Assembly (NCBI GenBank): GCA_902492655.1 | Contig: CABUMF010000017.1 | Coordinates: 1 to 38,530, forward strand | DNA length: 38,530 nucleotides | From: an uncultured Eubacteriales bacterium | GTDB taxonomy: Bacteria > Bacillota > Clostridia > HGM11514 | Direction: 5' to 3' | In this document: positions 30,997-38,530 of the stretch, one piece after another | Layout of the letters: every line of letters starts with the position of its first letter | Numbering within the stretch: position 1 is the stretch's first letter | Translations under genes and position numbers: made by a program | Notes under the pieces: generated by a model | What the model saw: the letters and a program-made list of their open reading frames with translations, nothing else | Database searches by the model: none | What the model was told of the DNA's origin: nothing

Positions 30997-33812
30997 TTTA
31001 CTTCGATTTTGTGATTCCCGGTGACATCTGTCATGTAAATCTGAGTTTTTGAATTTTGTGCCTTTACATCCGCAATTTTTTCGCCGTCACAAATTATTTC
31101 ATAGCTTTCTTTGGGGATATTATCATGCTTGTCCCATACTGCCGTAATCCTTCCGCAGTGGGAAATGTAGCTGTAGTATGAAATTCCTTGCGGAAACACC
31201 TTTTTGATATTATAGCTCCGAGCCGGATAAAGCTTCAGCGTAAGAGGCGATGAAGCCTTAATTTCAACCGTTACACGGTTTTCGGAAAATTCTTTAATTT
31301 CATCCTTTTCATTTCCGGAAATATCGGAATAAAATGCCTTTGCAAGCTTAAAAGGCACCGAAATCGTTAGCCTTCTCGGAATGCCCAGAACTTCCGCAAT
31401 TCTTAGAAAAAAAACGCCGTTGTTAAATTTCAGGCTTCCGAATGAAATTCCTTCCTCGGATACCGACATTCTGCTCCTTTCCACGGAATATCCGGGAACA
31501 ATTTTGGCAGGGTGCAGAAAAATATCAGCCTTTTCATAAACCTCGTATTCCGCTTTGCCTCTGAACGGGTAAATCGTAAGATTAAATTCACCTCTGCACA
31601 AGTCATCGTTTTGATAAATAAGCTGATTTGCTCGGTTTGATGCGGCGTATAAAAATATATTTGATGCAGAAGCCGAGCCTTGAGGCAAAACAGATGCACT
31701 TTGAAGCTTCCCGAAATGGAAAACCGGCATTTCACGGCAGGCTATCATAGTTCCGCAATAATCGTTTTCCAATGCGGCGTATCTTGAGCAAACGCTAAAA
31801 TCTGAAGTTCCCAAGGAAAGCCTGTCTTTAGCATCGTCAAGCTCGCCCAAAATATGCGTTGTTACAAATCTTCCGTTTTCGCATCTCAAAGGAAACGCAA
31901 AAAATATATTCTTTTTGTACCTGTCATAAAAATCGCCGCAAAGCGTTGTGGCATTTTTGAATTTCAGGCTAATATCAATGTTTTTTGTATGCTTGTAAAA
32001 AATGATTTTGCTTGTAACCTCAGCCTTGCTTTGCTCCTCTATTCCTCGCCTCGTCAAACTAATTGCTAAGGGACCGCTTTCTATGGTAAAATCAATGTTT
32101 TTTTGCACATTGAAGTCAAGAAAATCGCTCGCTCCTGCGGTGTATATCATATCTCCGAGATGATATAGGGAGGATGAATCTATCAGCTCACGCATTGCAG
32201 AGGTTTCCAAAATACTGCTTATCGTGCCGTACTTTTCATCAAAAGTTACTCTGTAGTATCCCGTATCAATTACATTTCCGCTTTGCCTTGCAAAGGGCGC
32301 ACATTCCTTGTATTCTCCGCAAACAAAGGATTTTGCACCGAAGGCAGGTAGCATTACAGGCTCTGTTATGTACCCTTCGGCGGTTTTCTGGCAAGTGATA
32401 CCGTCAAGCGCAACAGGCGACAGGAGCCCGAACTTTCGTTCGTTAAGAGTGGAATTTATTGCGGTAACAAAGCCTTCCGCTTCTCTGTCAATAAAGCGGG
32501 AATATGCATTTTCAATAAGCTTTTCGGCATTGATGAGTGGTCTTTCTTTGCTGTAAAACATATTGAATCTATGCATTTCAATCGGGCTTTTTGAATTGAA
32601 ATCAATATTTTGAACAGGAAAATCGGCTATTTCCGACATTGTATTTAAAAATTCCGATTCGGGATACCCGTTTTGCGGATTTTCTGTCGCTTTTATAAGA
32701 GAAAGAGCATTTGCACTTTGTAATTCATATGCATATTTTTGCCTTTTTGCGGTCAAATTCCCGTAGGCAGTAAGGTCATCCGCACCCGGACAGGAAATTT
32801 CCAGCGATACCGAAGGCATATTTTGAACACTTTCGGCAAGCTTTTTCATAAACTCCGTAGGTGTTGTCATTGAGATGATAGGATTTTTCCACTTTGAAGC
32901 CATTTCGTCGCTCAATGCTTTGAGGAAAACCGTAGGCTCACTCTCGTAAATTACCGGCACTACCGACCTTTTGCTCAAAAGCTCGTCAGCTCTTTGCTCA
33001 AAATCCGAAAGCATGCTGTTTTTTAAGGAAAGCTTATACTCGACAAGCTCGGACTGCGCTGAAAACGAAAGAGAACTCCTCTCAAATTCGGGTATAATTG
33101 ATTTATCGTTGTGAATGTAAACAATCACATCGGAAGATTTACAGTTGAGTTTAAACAAATCTGCCGCAAAAGCCGCTTGATTTGTTCCGGTCAAATCAGG
33201 TGATATGATGACATATTTTATACCGGCATCGCAAAGGTAGGGAACCGCACCCAAGGAAAGCCCGGATGAATTTTTCATGTACGCTGTTTCGCAAAAATAA
33301 GGATCAGACAGCTTTTGCGCCATATCCTCACCGGATGCCGATTGCGTGTTAAACCCTGAAATGTCGGGAATTATCTCGATTTGCCCGTTTTTCAAAAACT
33401 CATCGGCTTCCTTTGAAGGCTCAACCAGGGCATACTTAAAATCCGGAAACTCACCGCAAACCCGTACGGCTTTATCGGAAAAATTTTTATCTTCGGATTC
33501 CAGTATGCAATAATCATCGTATTTATTTGCGCAGGGGGAAATATTTATGATACAGATTTCACTTTTTTTGACCGGCTTTACAGTGTATGTATAGGAAATG
33601 AATGAGCCGTCCTTCAGATGAAGCGTAATCGGAGCGAGAGTTTCGGAGTTTACGCAAGGGATAAGTGCTTCAACAAGCTCTGAATCAACTGAGATCTTCA
33701 CACCGAGTATTTCTATTTTTGCGCCTTCCTCAATATCCTCAAAACAAAATACAGCTTTATTGAGATTTTCTGTCGAAACAAACGCCGTTTGTCTGAAATC
33801 CGTAAGCTTCAT
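30993..33812 (-). CDS. GH38-like (alpha-mannosidase fold) protein with apparently degenerate active site
   Basis: A 939-residue protein without signal peptide. Residues about 85-215 align by eye to the GH38 catalytic domain: FPDFKYALVEP, then GQIEIIPDISGFNTQSASGE where GH38 has the W-x-E-x-D-x-x-x-PSGE block, and SGLSLGAVPYLCDAGIKYVI where active enzymes have P-D-x-F-G-x-S. The later part (about 510-939; TGYYRVTFDEKYGTISSILE) matches the GH38 beta-sandwich domains. The usual zinc-site H-x-H-x-D-x-x-W is not seen (CANKYDDY there) and the nucleophile Asp appears replaced by Ser or Asn. It may be a non-hydrolytic relative or use other residues. Divergent from the GH29 gene. The promoter and a GAGGAG site precede the ATG. 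Confidence 0.65.
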   Translation of the reverse strand: MKLTDFRQTAFVSTENLNKAVFCFEDIEEGAKIEILGVKISVDSELVEALIPCVNSETLAPITLHLKDGSFISYTYTVKPVKKSEICIINISPCANKYDDYCILESEDKNFSDKAVRVCGEFPDFKYALVEPSKEADEFLKNGQIEIIPDISGFNTQSASGEDMAQKLSDPYFCETAYMKNSSGLSLGAVPYLCDAGIKYVIISPDLTGTNQAAFAADLFKLNCKSSDVIVYIHNDKSIIPEFERSSLSFSAQSELVEYKLSLKNSMLSDFEQRADELLSKRSVVPVIYESEPTVFLKALSDEMASKWKNPIISMTTPTEFMKKLAESVQNMPSVSLEISCPGADDLTAYGNLTAKRQKYAYELQSANALSLIKATENPQNGYPESEFLNTMSEIADFPVQNIDFNSKSPIEMHRFNMFYSKERPLINAEKLIENAYSRFIDREAEGFVTAINSTLNERKFGLLSPVALDGITCQKTAEGYITEPVMLPAFGAKSFVCGEYKECAPFARQSGNVIDTGYYRVTFDEKYGTISSILETSAMRELIDSSSLYHLGDMIYTAGASDFLDFNVQKNIDFTIESGPLAISLTRRGIEEQSKAEVTSKIIFYKHTKNIDISLKFKNATTLCGDFYDRYKKNIFFAFPLRCENGRFVTTHILGELDDAKDRLSLGTSDFSVCSRYAALENDYCGTMIACREMPVFHFGKLQSASVLPQGSASASNIFLYAASNRANQLIYQNDDLCRGEFNLTIYPFRGKAEYEVYEKADIFLHPAKIVPGYSVERSRMSVSEEGISFGSLKFNNGVFFLRIAEVLGIPRRLTISVPFKLAKAFYSDISGNEKDEIKEFSENRVTVEIKASSPLTLKLYPARSYNIKKVFPQGISYYSYISHCGRITAVWDKHDNIPKESYEIICDGEKIADVKAQNSKTQIYMTDVTGNHKIEVK

Positions 33813-33859
33813 AATATCGCTCCTCTGATGCTACTCAAAATGTGGAAATTTACTACTTA

Positions 33860-33888
33860 ATAATATCACAATTTCCGAATAAAGTAAA
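33860..33888 (-). promoter_or_regulatory. Promoter of the GH38-like gene
   Basis: On the minus strand TTTACT is followed after 17 bases by TATTAT. It is back-to-back with the GH29 promoter only 20 bases away, so both genes could share one regulator. Confidence 0.5.
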
Positions 33889-33908
33889 TAGCTTTTTTAA
33901 AAAAACAC

Positions 33909-33937
33909 TTGCATAACAAATATATTTATGGTAAAAT
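33909..33937 (+). promoter_or_regulatory. Promoter of the GH29 gene
   Basis: TTGCAT, 17 bases, TAAAAT; the leader is only about 15 bases to the ATG at 33958. Confidence 0.6.
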
Positions 33938-33957
33938 ATGATTGGAGGTTTAATAAT

Positions 33958-35292
33958 ATGAAATATGAAGAAAGCTCAAAGTGGTTTAATGAAAGCAGAT
34001 ACGGTCTGTTTATACATTGGGGACCTTATTCCGAAATCGGCAGAGGTGAACAGGTTATGTTCAGAGAGCACATGGATGTTCTCGAATATGAAAGAAAAGC
34101 GTGCCTTTGGAATCCTCAGTTGTGCGATATGAAAGCATGGGCAAAAATGGCAAAAAATGCAGGATTTAAGTATGCTTGTCTCACTACAAGGCATCATGAC
34201 GGATACTGTTTGTGGGACAGCGCTTATACCGATTATACAAGCGCAAAGCAAGCTCCAAAGCGTGATTTTGTTCGGGAATTTGTTGATGCATTCAGAGCAG
34301 AGGGACTCAAAATCGGGCTTTATTATTCCTGGCTCGATTGGAGAATACCCGCATATTTTGAAGGTCCGAACGCTGAAGGATTTCAAGAATTTAAGGAATA
34401 CATGCATAATCAGGTGAAGGAGCTGCTTTCAAATTACGGACGGATTGATTATTTCTTCTTTGACGGCTCGTGGCCGAGAACCGCAGAAGAATTGGAAAGT
34501 CAAAAGCTTGCGTCTGAAATGAAGAAGCTTCAGCCGGGAATACTTATAAACAACCGTCTCGGAATTACAGAACAGGATGTAGAAAAGGAATCAAAGGACG
34601 GCGGAGCCGGCGCAGGCGAATCGGCGTTTTTGGGAGACTTCGGTACTCCCGAAAGATATATTTCCCCGGAAGAAGGCAGACTTTGGGAGTCTTGTCAGGT
34701 AAGCACATGGAGGCTTTGGGGGTACACTAAAGGAGAACGCTGGCAGGGTGCGGATGTCCTATTGGATATGCTGTGCGAGTGTGCAGAAAAGGGCGGTAAT
34801 CTTATTATGAATGTCGGTCCTGACGGGGACGGTCAAATTCCTCCCGAATTTACCGAGAGAATGCTTGAAATCGGCAGATGGCTTGAGGTGCATGGCGAGG
34901 CGATATACGGTCACGGCGGCGGAGATTTATGTGAATTTGTCACCTACGGAAGACAAACGATAAGGGGAAATAATCTTTACTTGATTATAAGATTTTGGGA
35001 CGGAAGCGGCGAGCTTCGCCTTGCCGATCTTTCAAGCGATGTTGATTCCGTTACGCTTTTAACAACAGGTCAACCGCTTGATTTTGAAAAGAAGGGTGAC
35101 AACCTCATTATATATGGCTTGCCCAAAATCAGTCCGACACGGCTATTTCCCGTTATTCGGGTTTCGTGCGAAGGAAAACCGTCAACCAACGAATGGGGAA
35201 GTCAGAGATTGTGGCACGGTGACCCGAAAAGGCTTGCAGATTGGTCAAAATCACACGGTAATTCAGTAAATGTATTAAAAAGCAACAATTAA
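33958..35292 (+). CDS. Alpha-L-fucosidase, GH29
   Basis: A 444-residue retaining fucosidase removing alpha-linked L-fucose, for example from mucin or milk glycans. KWFNESRYGLFIHWGPYS (8-25), TRHHDGYCLWDS (77-88), LKIGLYYSWLDW (117-128) and the nucleophile Asp169 in IDYFFFDGSW are characteristic; the acid/base residue varies in GH29 and is not assigned. A short C-terminal beta-sandwich (about 345-444) follows. No signal peptide, so it should be cytoplasmic. The start is the ATG after GGAGG; an in-frame ATG ten codons earlier overlaps the promoter. It is divergent from the GH38-like gene, suggesting a small fucose/mannose glycan locus. Confidence 0.93.
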   Translation: MKYEESSKWFNESRYGLFIHWGPYSEIGRGEQVMFREHMDVLEYERKACLWNPQLCDMKAWAKMAKNAGFKYACLTTRHHDGYCLWDSAYTDYTSAKQAPKRDFVREFVDAFRAEGLKIGLYYSWLDWRIPAYFEGPNAEGFQEFKEYMHNQVKELLSNYGRIDYFFFDGSWPRTAEELESQKLASEMKKLQPGILINNRLGITEQDVEKESKDGGAGAGESAFLGDFGTPERYISPEEGRLWESCQVSTWRLWGYTKGERWQGADVLLDMLCECAEKGGNLIMNVGPDGDGQIPPEFTERMLEIGRWLEVHGEAIYGHGGGDLCEFVTYGRQTIRGNNLYLIIRFWDGSGELRLADLSSDVDSVTLLTTGQPLDFEKKGDNLIIYGLPKISPTRLFPVIRVSCEGKPSTNEWGSQRLWHGDPKRLADWSKSHGNSVNVLKSNN

Positions 35293-35327
35293 TTATTATA
35301 TTTTTGTTTCAATATGCATTAAAACTA

Positions 35328-35356
35328 TTGATTTTTTTATGATTTAGTTATAAAAT
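35328..35356 (+). promoter_or_regulatory. Promoter of the surface-protein pair
   Basis: TTGATT, 17 bases, TAAAAT, about 50 bases before the TTG start at 35408. No terminator is seen between the GH29 stop and this promoter. Confidence 0.55.
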
Positions 35357-35407
35357 ATGATTAGTAAATTGTGTATTTACACGGTTTTTACATAAGGAGG
35401 ACTGTAA

Positions 35408-36190
35408 TTGCTGAAAAATAAAATGAGCAAAAAGAAAAAGGTTCTTATTACGGTGTCAATAGTTGTATTGCTGGTTTTAGTTATACTTGCGGTTTGTACA
35501 TATTTTGTCGGAATGGATAATTTGAAGTCCGTGTACTACGGAATAAGGTATAATGATAATCAGATTACGAATATGCAGGAAGAAAGCTCAGAACGGCTTA
35601 AAACTGAGCTTAATAAGTATGAAGGTATTGTGGCGCGCGAACCTACCGATGAAGAGATTAAGGCTGTGGACAGCGGTGAAATCACAGATGAACAGCTTGT
35701 TGAAATAATATCTCACGGTATTACGCTTGATGATTTTCGCAATAACGGATATAGCACAGCGCCTTCGGTCGAAGATTCGCAGGAACCGTCCGAAAAATCC
35801 GAAGCTCAAGAAGAAAATCCGAGTAATGAGCAACAGAGCGATGCATCTTCTTTAGATGCCGAGTGCGACGAGGCGGTTTCGAGAATAGTTGCAAAAATGT
35901 ATGTTTTGCGTTCAAGTTATACAAGCTCCCTGTCTTCTCTTTTGGGGCAGGCATATGCAGAATATCAGGCAGGTGGCTCAAAATCCGAGATAGCATCGAA
36001 ATATTTGGGGATGGGACAGGCACTTGAAGCTGAGTGTGACGGAAATGTCGATGCACTTATGAATGAACTTTCGGGAATCCTCACAAGCTACGGAAGGTCG
36101 ACCGAGCTTGTCGATTCCATTTATCAGTCATATCGGGGCGAAAAACAATATACCAAAGCATACTACATGAGCATGTATTTGAATAACTGA
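35408..36190 (+). CDS. Single-pass membrane protein of unknown function
   Basis: A 260-residue protein not recognised as a named family. A basic start (MLKNKMSKKKK) and one transmembrane helix (about 11-34) leave an outside domain: an acidic helical region (about 50-115), a Ser/Glu/Gln-rich low-complexity linker (about 116-147) and a second helical part (148-260) with SSLDAECDEAVSRIVAKMY and a similar later ALEAECDGNVDALMNEL, which could be a weak internal repeat with one Cys each. The TTG start is chosen because AAGGAGG lies seven bases upstream; an ATG five codons later is too far from it. It lies 18 bases before the SLH protein gene and is probably co-transcribed, so a cell-envelope role is inferred. 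Confidence 0.75.
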   Translation: MLKNKMSKKKKVLITVSIVVLLVLVILAVCTYFVGMDNLKSVYYGIRYNDNQITNMQEESSERLKTELNKYEGIVAREPTDEEIKAVDSGEITDEQLVEIISHGITLDDFRNNGYSTAPSVEDSQEPSEKSEAQEENPSNEQQSDASSLDAECDEAVSRIVAKMYVLRSSYTSSLSSLLGQAYAEYQAGGSKSEIASKYLGMGQALEAECDGNVDALMNELSGILTSYGRSTELVDSIYQSYRGEKQYTKAYYMSMYLNN

Positions 36191-36208
36191 GCTAGGGGGA
36201 ATATATCA

Positions 36209-38530
36209 ATGAATAATTTTGTAAAAAGAATAATAACAATAATTCTTGCATTGATTATGATTTCATCGTCAATTTCCGTCTTTGCGGCAGAGGGTGATTA
36301 TCCTTTTTCGGATTTTCCCGACGGATGGTCACGGGAGGCTGTGGCTTTAGCTGTAGATAACGGACTTTTGACAGGCATGGGCAATGGGAAAATAGAACCT
36401 CAAAGCAATCTTACCCGTGCGCAGATGGCGGCTATTATCAATCGTGCATTCGGTGCGGAGATAATGGCGGATATTTCTGAATTTACCGATGTCCCTGAGG
36501 ACGCCTGGTACAGAGAAGATATTGCGGTTGCGGTTAATATGCAAACGCTTGCGGGCGAGGGCAACGGCATAATGAATCCCGAATCCGATATAACAAGGCA
36601 GGAAGCTTTTGCTATCCTGTCTCGTGCGCTTGTTCTTGAAACAAACAAGAATATTGTTGCAGATTTTACCGACGGAAGCGAGCTTTCCGACTGGGCAGTT
36701 GGCGATGTCAGCGCACTTGTAGCAAACGGTTATGTCAGCGGCTATCCTGACGGAACTCTTAACCCTCGCGGATTTATTACGCGCGAAGAATTTGCTCAGG
36801 TTATGTTCAATATTTTCCATACATATATCTCCGAATCCGGGACCTACGATTCTGTTAACGAAGTAACGGGCGTAATGATAAACACACCCGATGTTACATT
36901 GAAAAATGTTACGGTCTACGGTGACCTCGTGTTGGGTGACGGTGTTGGAAAAGGCTCTGTAACCTTGGCAAATGTTAAAATCAAAGGCAGACTTCTTTGC
37001 CGAGGCGGTGAAGACAAGGTTACTCTTAAAAATACAACAACCGGAGTAAGAGTTGTTGTTAAGGATGTTAACGGCGTTGTAAACTTTAATAACTATAAAA
37101 CCGAAACTGTATTTAACGGTGTTCGCGAGATTACACGTGCAACCTACCTTAACCCTTCAAGGCCGTCCTCCGGCGGAGGAACATGGCCGAGCACCGAATA
37201 TAAAACAATCGACATTTATGACGATTCCACATTTACCACTATCATCGACACAATCAAAGTCAAAAAAGGTGATTTACTTCTGGATAAGCTTCCTTCCGCA
37301 CCGGTAAAACCCGGCTTCGATTTTGTCGGCTGGTATTATGTGGATAACGGTACCGAAAAGAAAGTCGATTCCACCACAAAGGTATCGGACAATATAAAGG
37401 TTTATGCAAAATGGAAGCCGACAAGCGGCGTTACTTATACTGTCAAGCATATAAAGCAGGATCTTGACGGTAATTACACTCTGATTGCCGAAACAGATAT
37501 TCTCTCCGGAGTTACAGGCTCTGAAACAGAAGCGATTGCCAAAGCTTTTGAAGGTTTTACCGTAGAACCCTTCACTCAAGAGACTATTCTGGCTGACGGC
37601 ACAACGGTTGTTGAAATTAAGTACAGCAGAAATACATATTCAATCACATTTAATTCTAACGGCGGCACACCGGTTCCGGATATTACCGCGCTTTATGAAG
37701 CACCGATTACTAAGCCTGCCGACCCGATTAAGGTTGGATTCAAATTTGTTAAATGGTACACCGATGAAGCACTTACAACAGAGTTTACATTCGACAAAAT
37801 GCCTGTTGGAGGAGCAACACTCTACGCTTCATGGGTGCCGAGTACAGATACGGCATACAGAGTACAGCATGTAAGGCAGAACCTTGACGGAACATATACT
37901 ACTCTCGTCGAAACCGAAACAAAATACGGTCAGGCAGGGGAAATGACCGAGGCTGTCGCAAAGACATACGAAGGCTTTACGGCTCAAAGCTTCACTCAGA
38001 AGAATATTGCCGCAGATGCTACAACGGTTGTTGAAATTAAGTACAGCAGAAATACCTATACAATCACATTCAACTCAAACGGCGGCACACCGGTTTCGGA
38101 TATTACCGCACTTTACGAAGCACCGATTACTAAGCCTGCCGACCCTGTAAAGGCAGGATTCAGATTTGTTAAATGGTACACTGACGATGCGCTTACAACA
38201 GAGTTTACATTCGACAAAATGCCTGTTGGAGGAGCAACGCTCTACGCTTCATGGGTGCCGAGTACAGATACGGCATACAGAGTACAGCATATAAGGCAGA
38301 ATCTTGACGGAACTTATTCGACATTGTTAGAAACCGAAACAAAATACGGTACGACCGGAGAAATGACCGAGGCTGTCGCAAAAACATACGAAGGCTTTAC
38401 GGCAGAAAGCTTCACTCAGAAAACTATTGCCGCAGATGCTACAACGGTTGTTGAAATTAAATACAGCAGAAATACCTATACAATCACATTTAATACAAAC
38501 GGCGGCACACCGGTTTCGGATATTACCGCA
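36209..38530 (+). CDS. Secreted SLH-domain surface protein with tandem MucBP/InlB-type repeats (3' end outside the window)
   Basis: At least 774 residues, open to the window end. A signal peptide (cleavage near residue 26, SVFA/AEG) is followed by three S-layer homology domains (about 32-76, 89-140, 150-207; motifs TRAQMAAII, TRQEAFAIL, TREEFAQVM) that bind wall-linked polymer. A beta-helix-like segment follows (about 220-300; VTLKNVTVYGDLVLGDG), then a Pro/Gly/Ser linker, an InlB B-repeat/Flg_new-like unit (PGFDFVGWYYVDNG...VYAKW) and tandem 140-residue units, each a MucBP-like domain (Y-x-V-x-H-I-K/R-Q-x-LDG) plus an InlB B-type repeat (TFNSNGGTPV, FVKWYTD, LYASW). These repeats are typical of adhesin stalks. 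The start is the ATG after GGGGGA. Function as an adhesin is inferred from domains. Confidence 0.9.
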   Translation, partial: MNNFVKRIITIILALIMISSSISVFAAEGDYPFSDFPDGWSREAVALAVDNGLLTGMGNGKIEPQSNLTRAQMAAIINRAFGAEIMADISEFTDVPEDAWYREDIAVAVNMQTLAGEGNGIMNPESDITRQEAFAILSRALVLETNKNIVADFTDGSELSDWAVGDVSALVANGYVSGYPDGTLNPRGFITREEFAQVMFNIFHTYISESGTYDSVNEVTGVMINTPDVTLKNVTVYGDLVLGDGVGKGSVTLANVKIKGRLLCRGGEDKVTLKNTTTGVRVVVKDVNGVVNFNNYKTETVFNGVREITRATYLNPSRPSSGGGTWPSTEYKTIDIYDDSTFTTIIDTIKVKKGDLLLDKLPSAPVKPGFDFVGWYYVDNGTEKKVDSTTKVSDNIKVYAKWKPTSGVTYTVKHIKQDLDGNYTLIAETDILSGVTGSETEAIAKAFEGFTVEPFTQETILADGTTVVEIKYSRNTYSITFNSNGGTPVPDITALYEAPITKPADPIKVGFKFVKWYTDEALTTEFTFDKMPVGGATLYASWVPSTDTAYRVQHVRQNLDGTYTTLVETETKYGQAGEMTEAVAKTYEGFTAQSFTQKNIAADATTVVEIKYSRNTYTITFNSNGGTPVSDITALYEAPITKPADPVKAGFRFVKWYTDDALTTEFTFDKMPVGGATLYASWVPSTDTAYRVQHIRQNLDGTYSTLLETETKYGTTGEMTEAVAKTYEGFTAESFTQKTIAADATTVVEIKYSRNTYTITFNTNGGTPVSDITA
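37436..38530 (+). repeat. 420-bp tandem repeat inside the surface-protein gene
   Basis: Unit starts near 37436, 37856 and 38276 with an exact 420-base period (anchor CAT codons at 37448, 37868, 38288). Copies 2 and 3 are nearly identical at the DNA level over most of their visible length; copy 1 is more diverged in its first half. The third unit is cut by the window end. Confidence 0.92.

Overview
The window looks like chromosome of a strictly anaerobic, fermentative, Gram-positive (monoderm) Clostridia-type bacterium, probably from a gut. The reasons are: an NADH/ferredoxin [FeFe]-hydrogenase operon (HydCBA); MurT/GatD peptidoglycan amidation; SLH-domain surface protein; YlbM/TmcAL; a class I THF riboswitch in front of a folate ECF transporter; Bacillus/Clostridium-type promoters (TTGACA/TATAAT, 17 bp) and GGAGG or GGTGAT ribosome sites; and six glycoside-hydrolase-like genes, several fitting mucin or plant glycans. 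No rRNA, tRNA, CRISPR array or transposase was seen. Assignment to a family or genus is not possible from this sequence alone.

Layout. 1-1.56 kb: the tail of an MgtE-like Mg2+ transporter and citrate synthase. 1.56-4.45 kb: a small island (AraC regulator, a 290-bp nested inverted-repeat element with its own candidate promoter, a clan GH-A hydrolase) flanked by two 101-bp direct copies of the argH 3' end; the distal copy is now the in-frame C-terminus of the AraC protein. 4.4-7.1 kb: argG-argH (arginine). 7.2-10.8 kb: ruvC-ruvA-ruvB plus a secreted cell-wall amidase. 10.8-12.2 kb: LysR regulator and two tiny peptide genes. 12.3-16.5 kb: hydCBA. 16.6-20.9 kb (minus): GH89, tmcAL and a GH18 protein in one operon. 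20.9-23.7 kb: metG-tatD. 23.7-24.1 kb: non-coding region with five DnaA-box-like sites at 21-22 bp spacing, a G-rich repeat pair and an extremely AT-rich stretch, a candidate replication origin or DnaA-binding cluster. 24.1-28.1 kb: two CobW-family GTPases (one with a His/Asp/Cys-rich metal-binding insert, one fused to an OB-like C-terminal domain) and a GH36 protein. 28.06-28.8 kb: THF riboswitch-folT. 28.8-30.9 kb (minus): murT-gatD. 31.0-33.8 kb (minus): a GH38-like protein that seems to lack catalytic residues. 34-35.3 kb: GH29 fucosidase. 35.4 kb to the end: a membrane-anchored protein and an SLH/repeat surface protein that runs off the window.

How the genes fit together: HydCBA disposes of reductant as H2. 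Most of the glycosidases (GH89, GH36, GH29, GH38-like, GH-A) lack signal peptides, so they probably act on imported oligosaccharides, although no sugar transporter is present here. MurT/GatD, the amidase, GH18 and the SLH protein serve the cell envelope. The parts least explained by known families are the argH-flanked island with its structured element, the DnaA-box array, the two small peptide genes and the degenerate GH38 protein.
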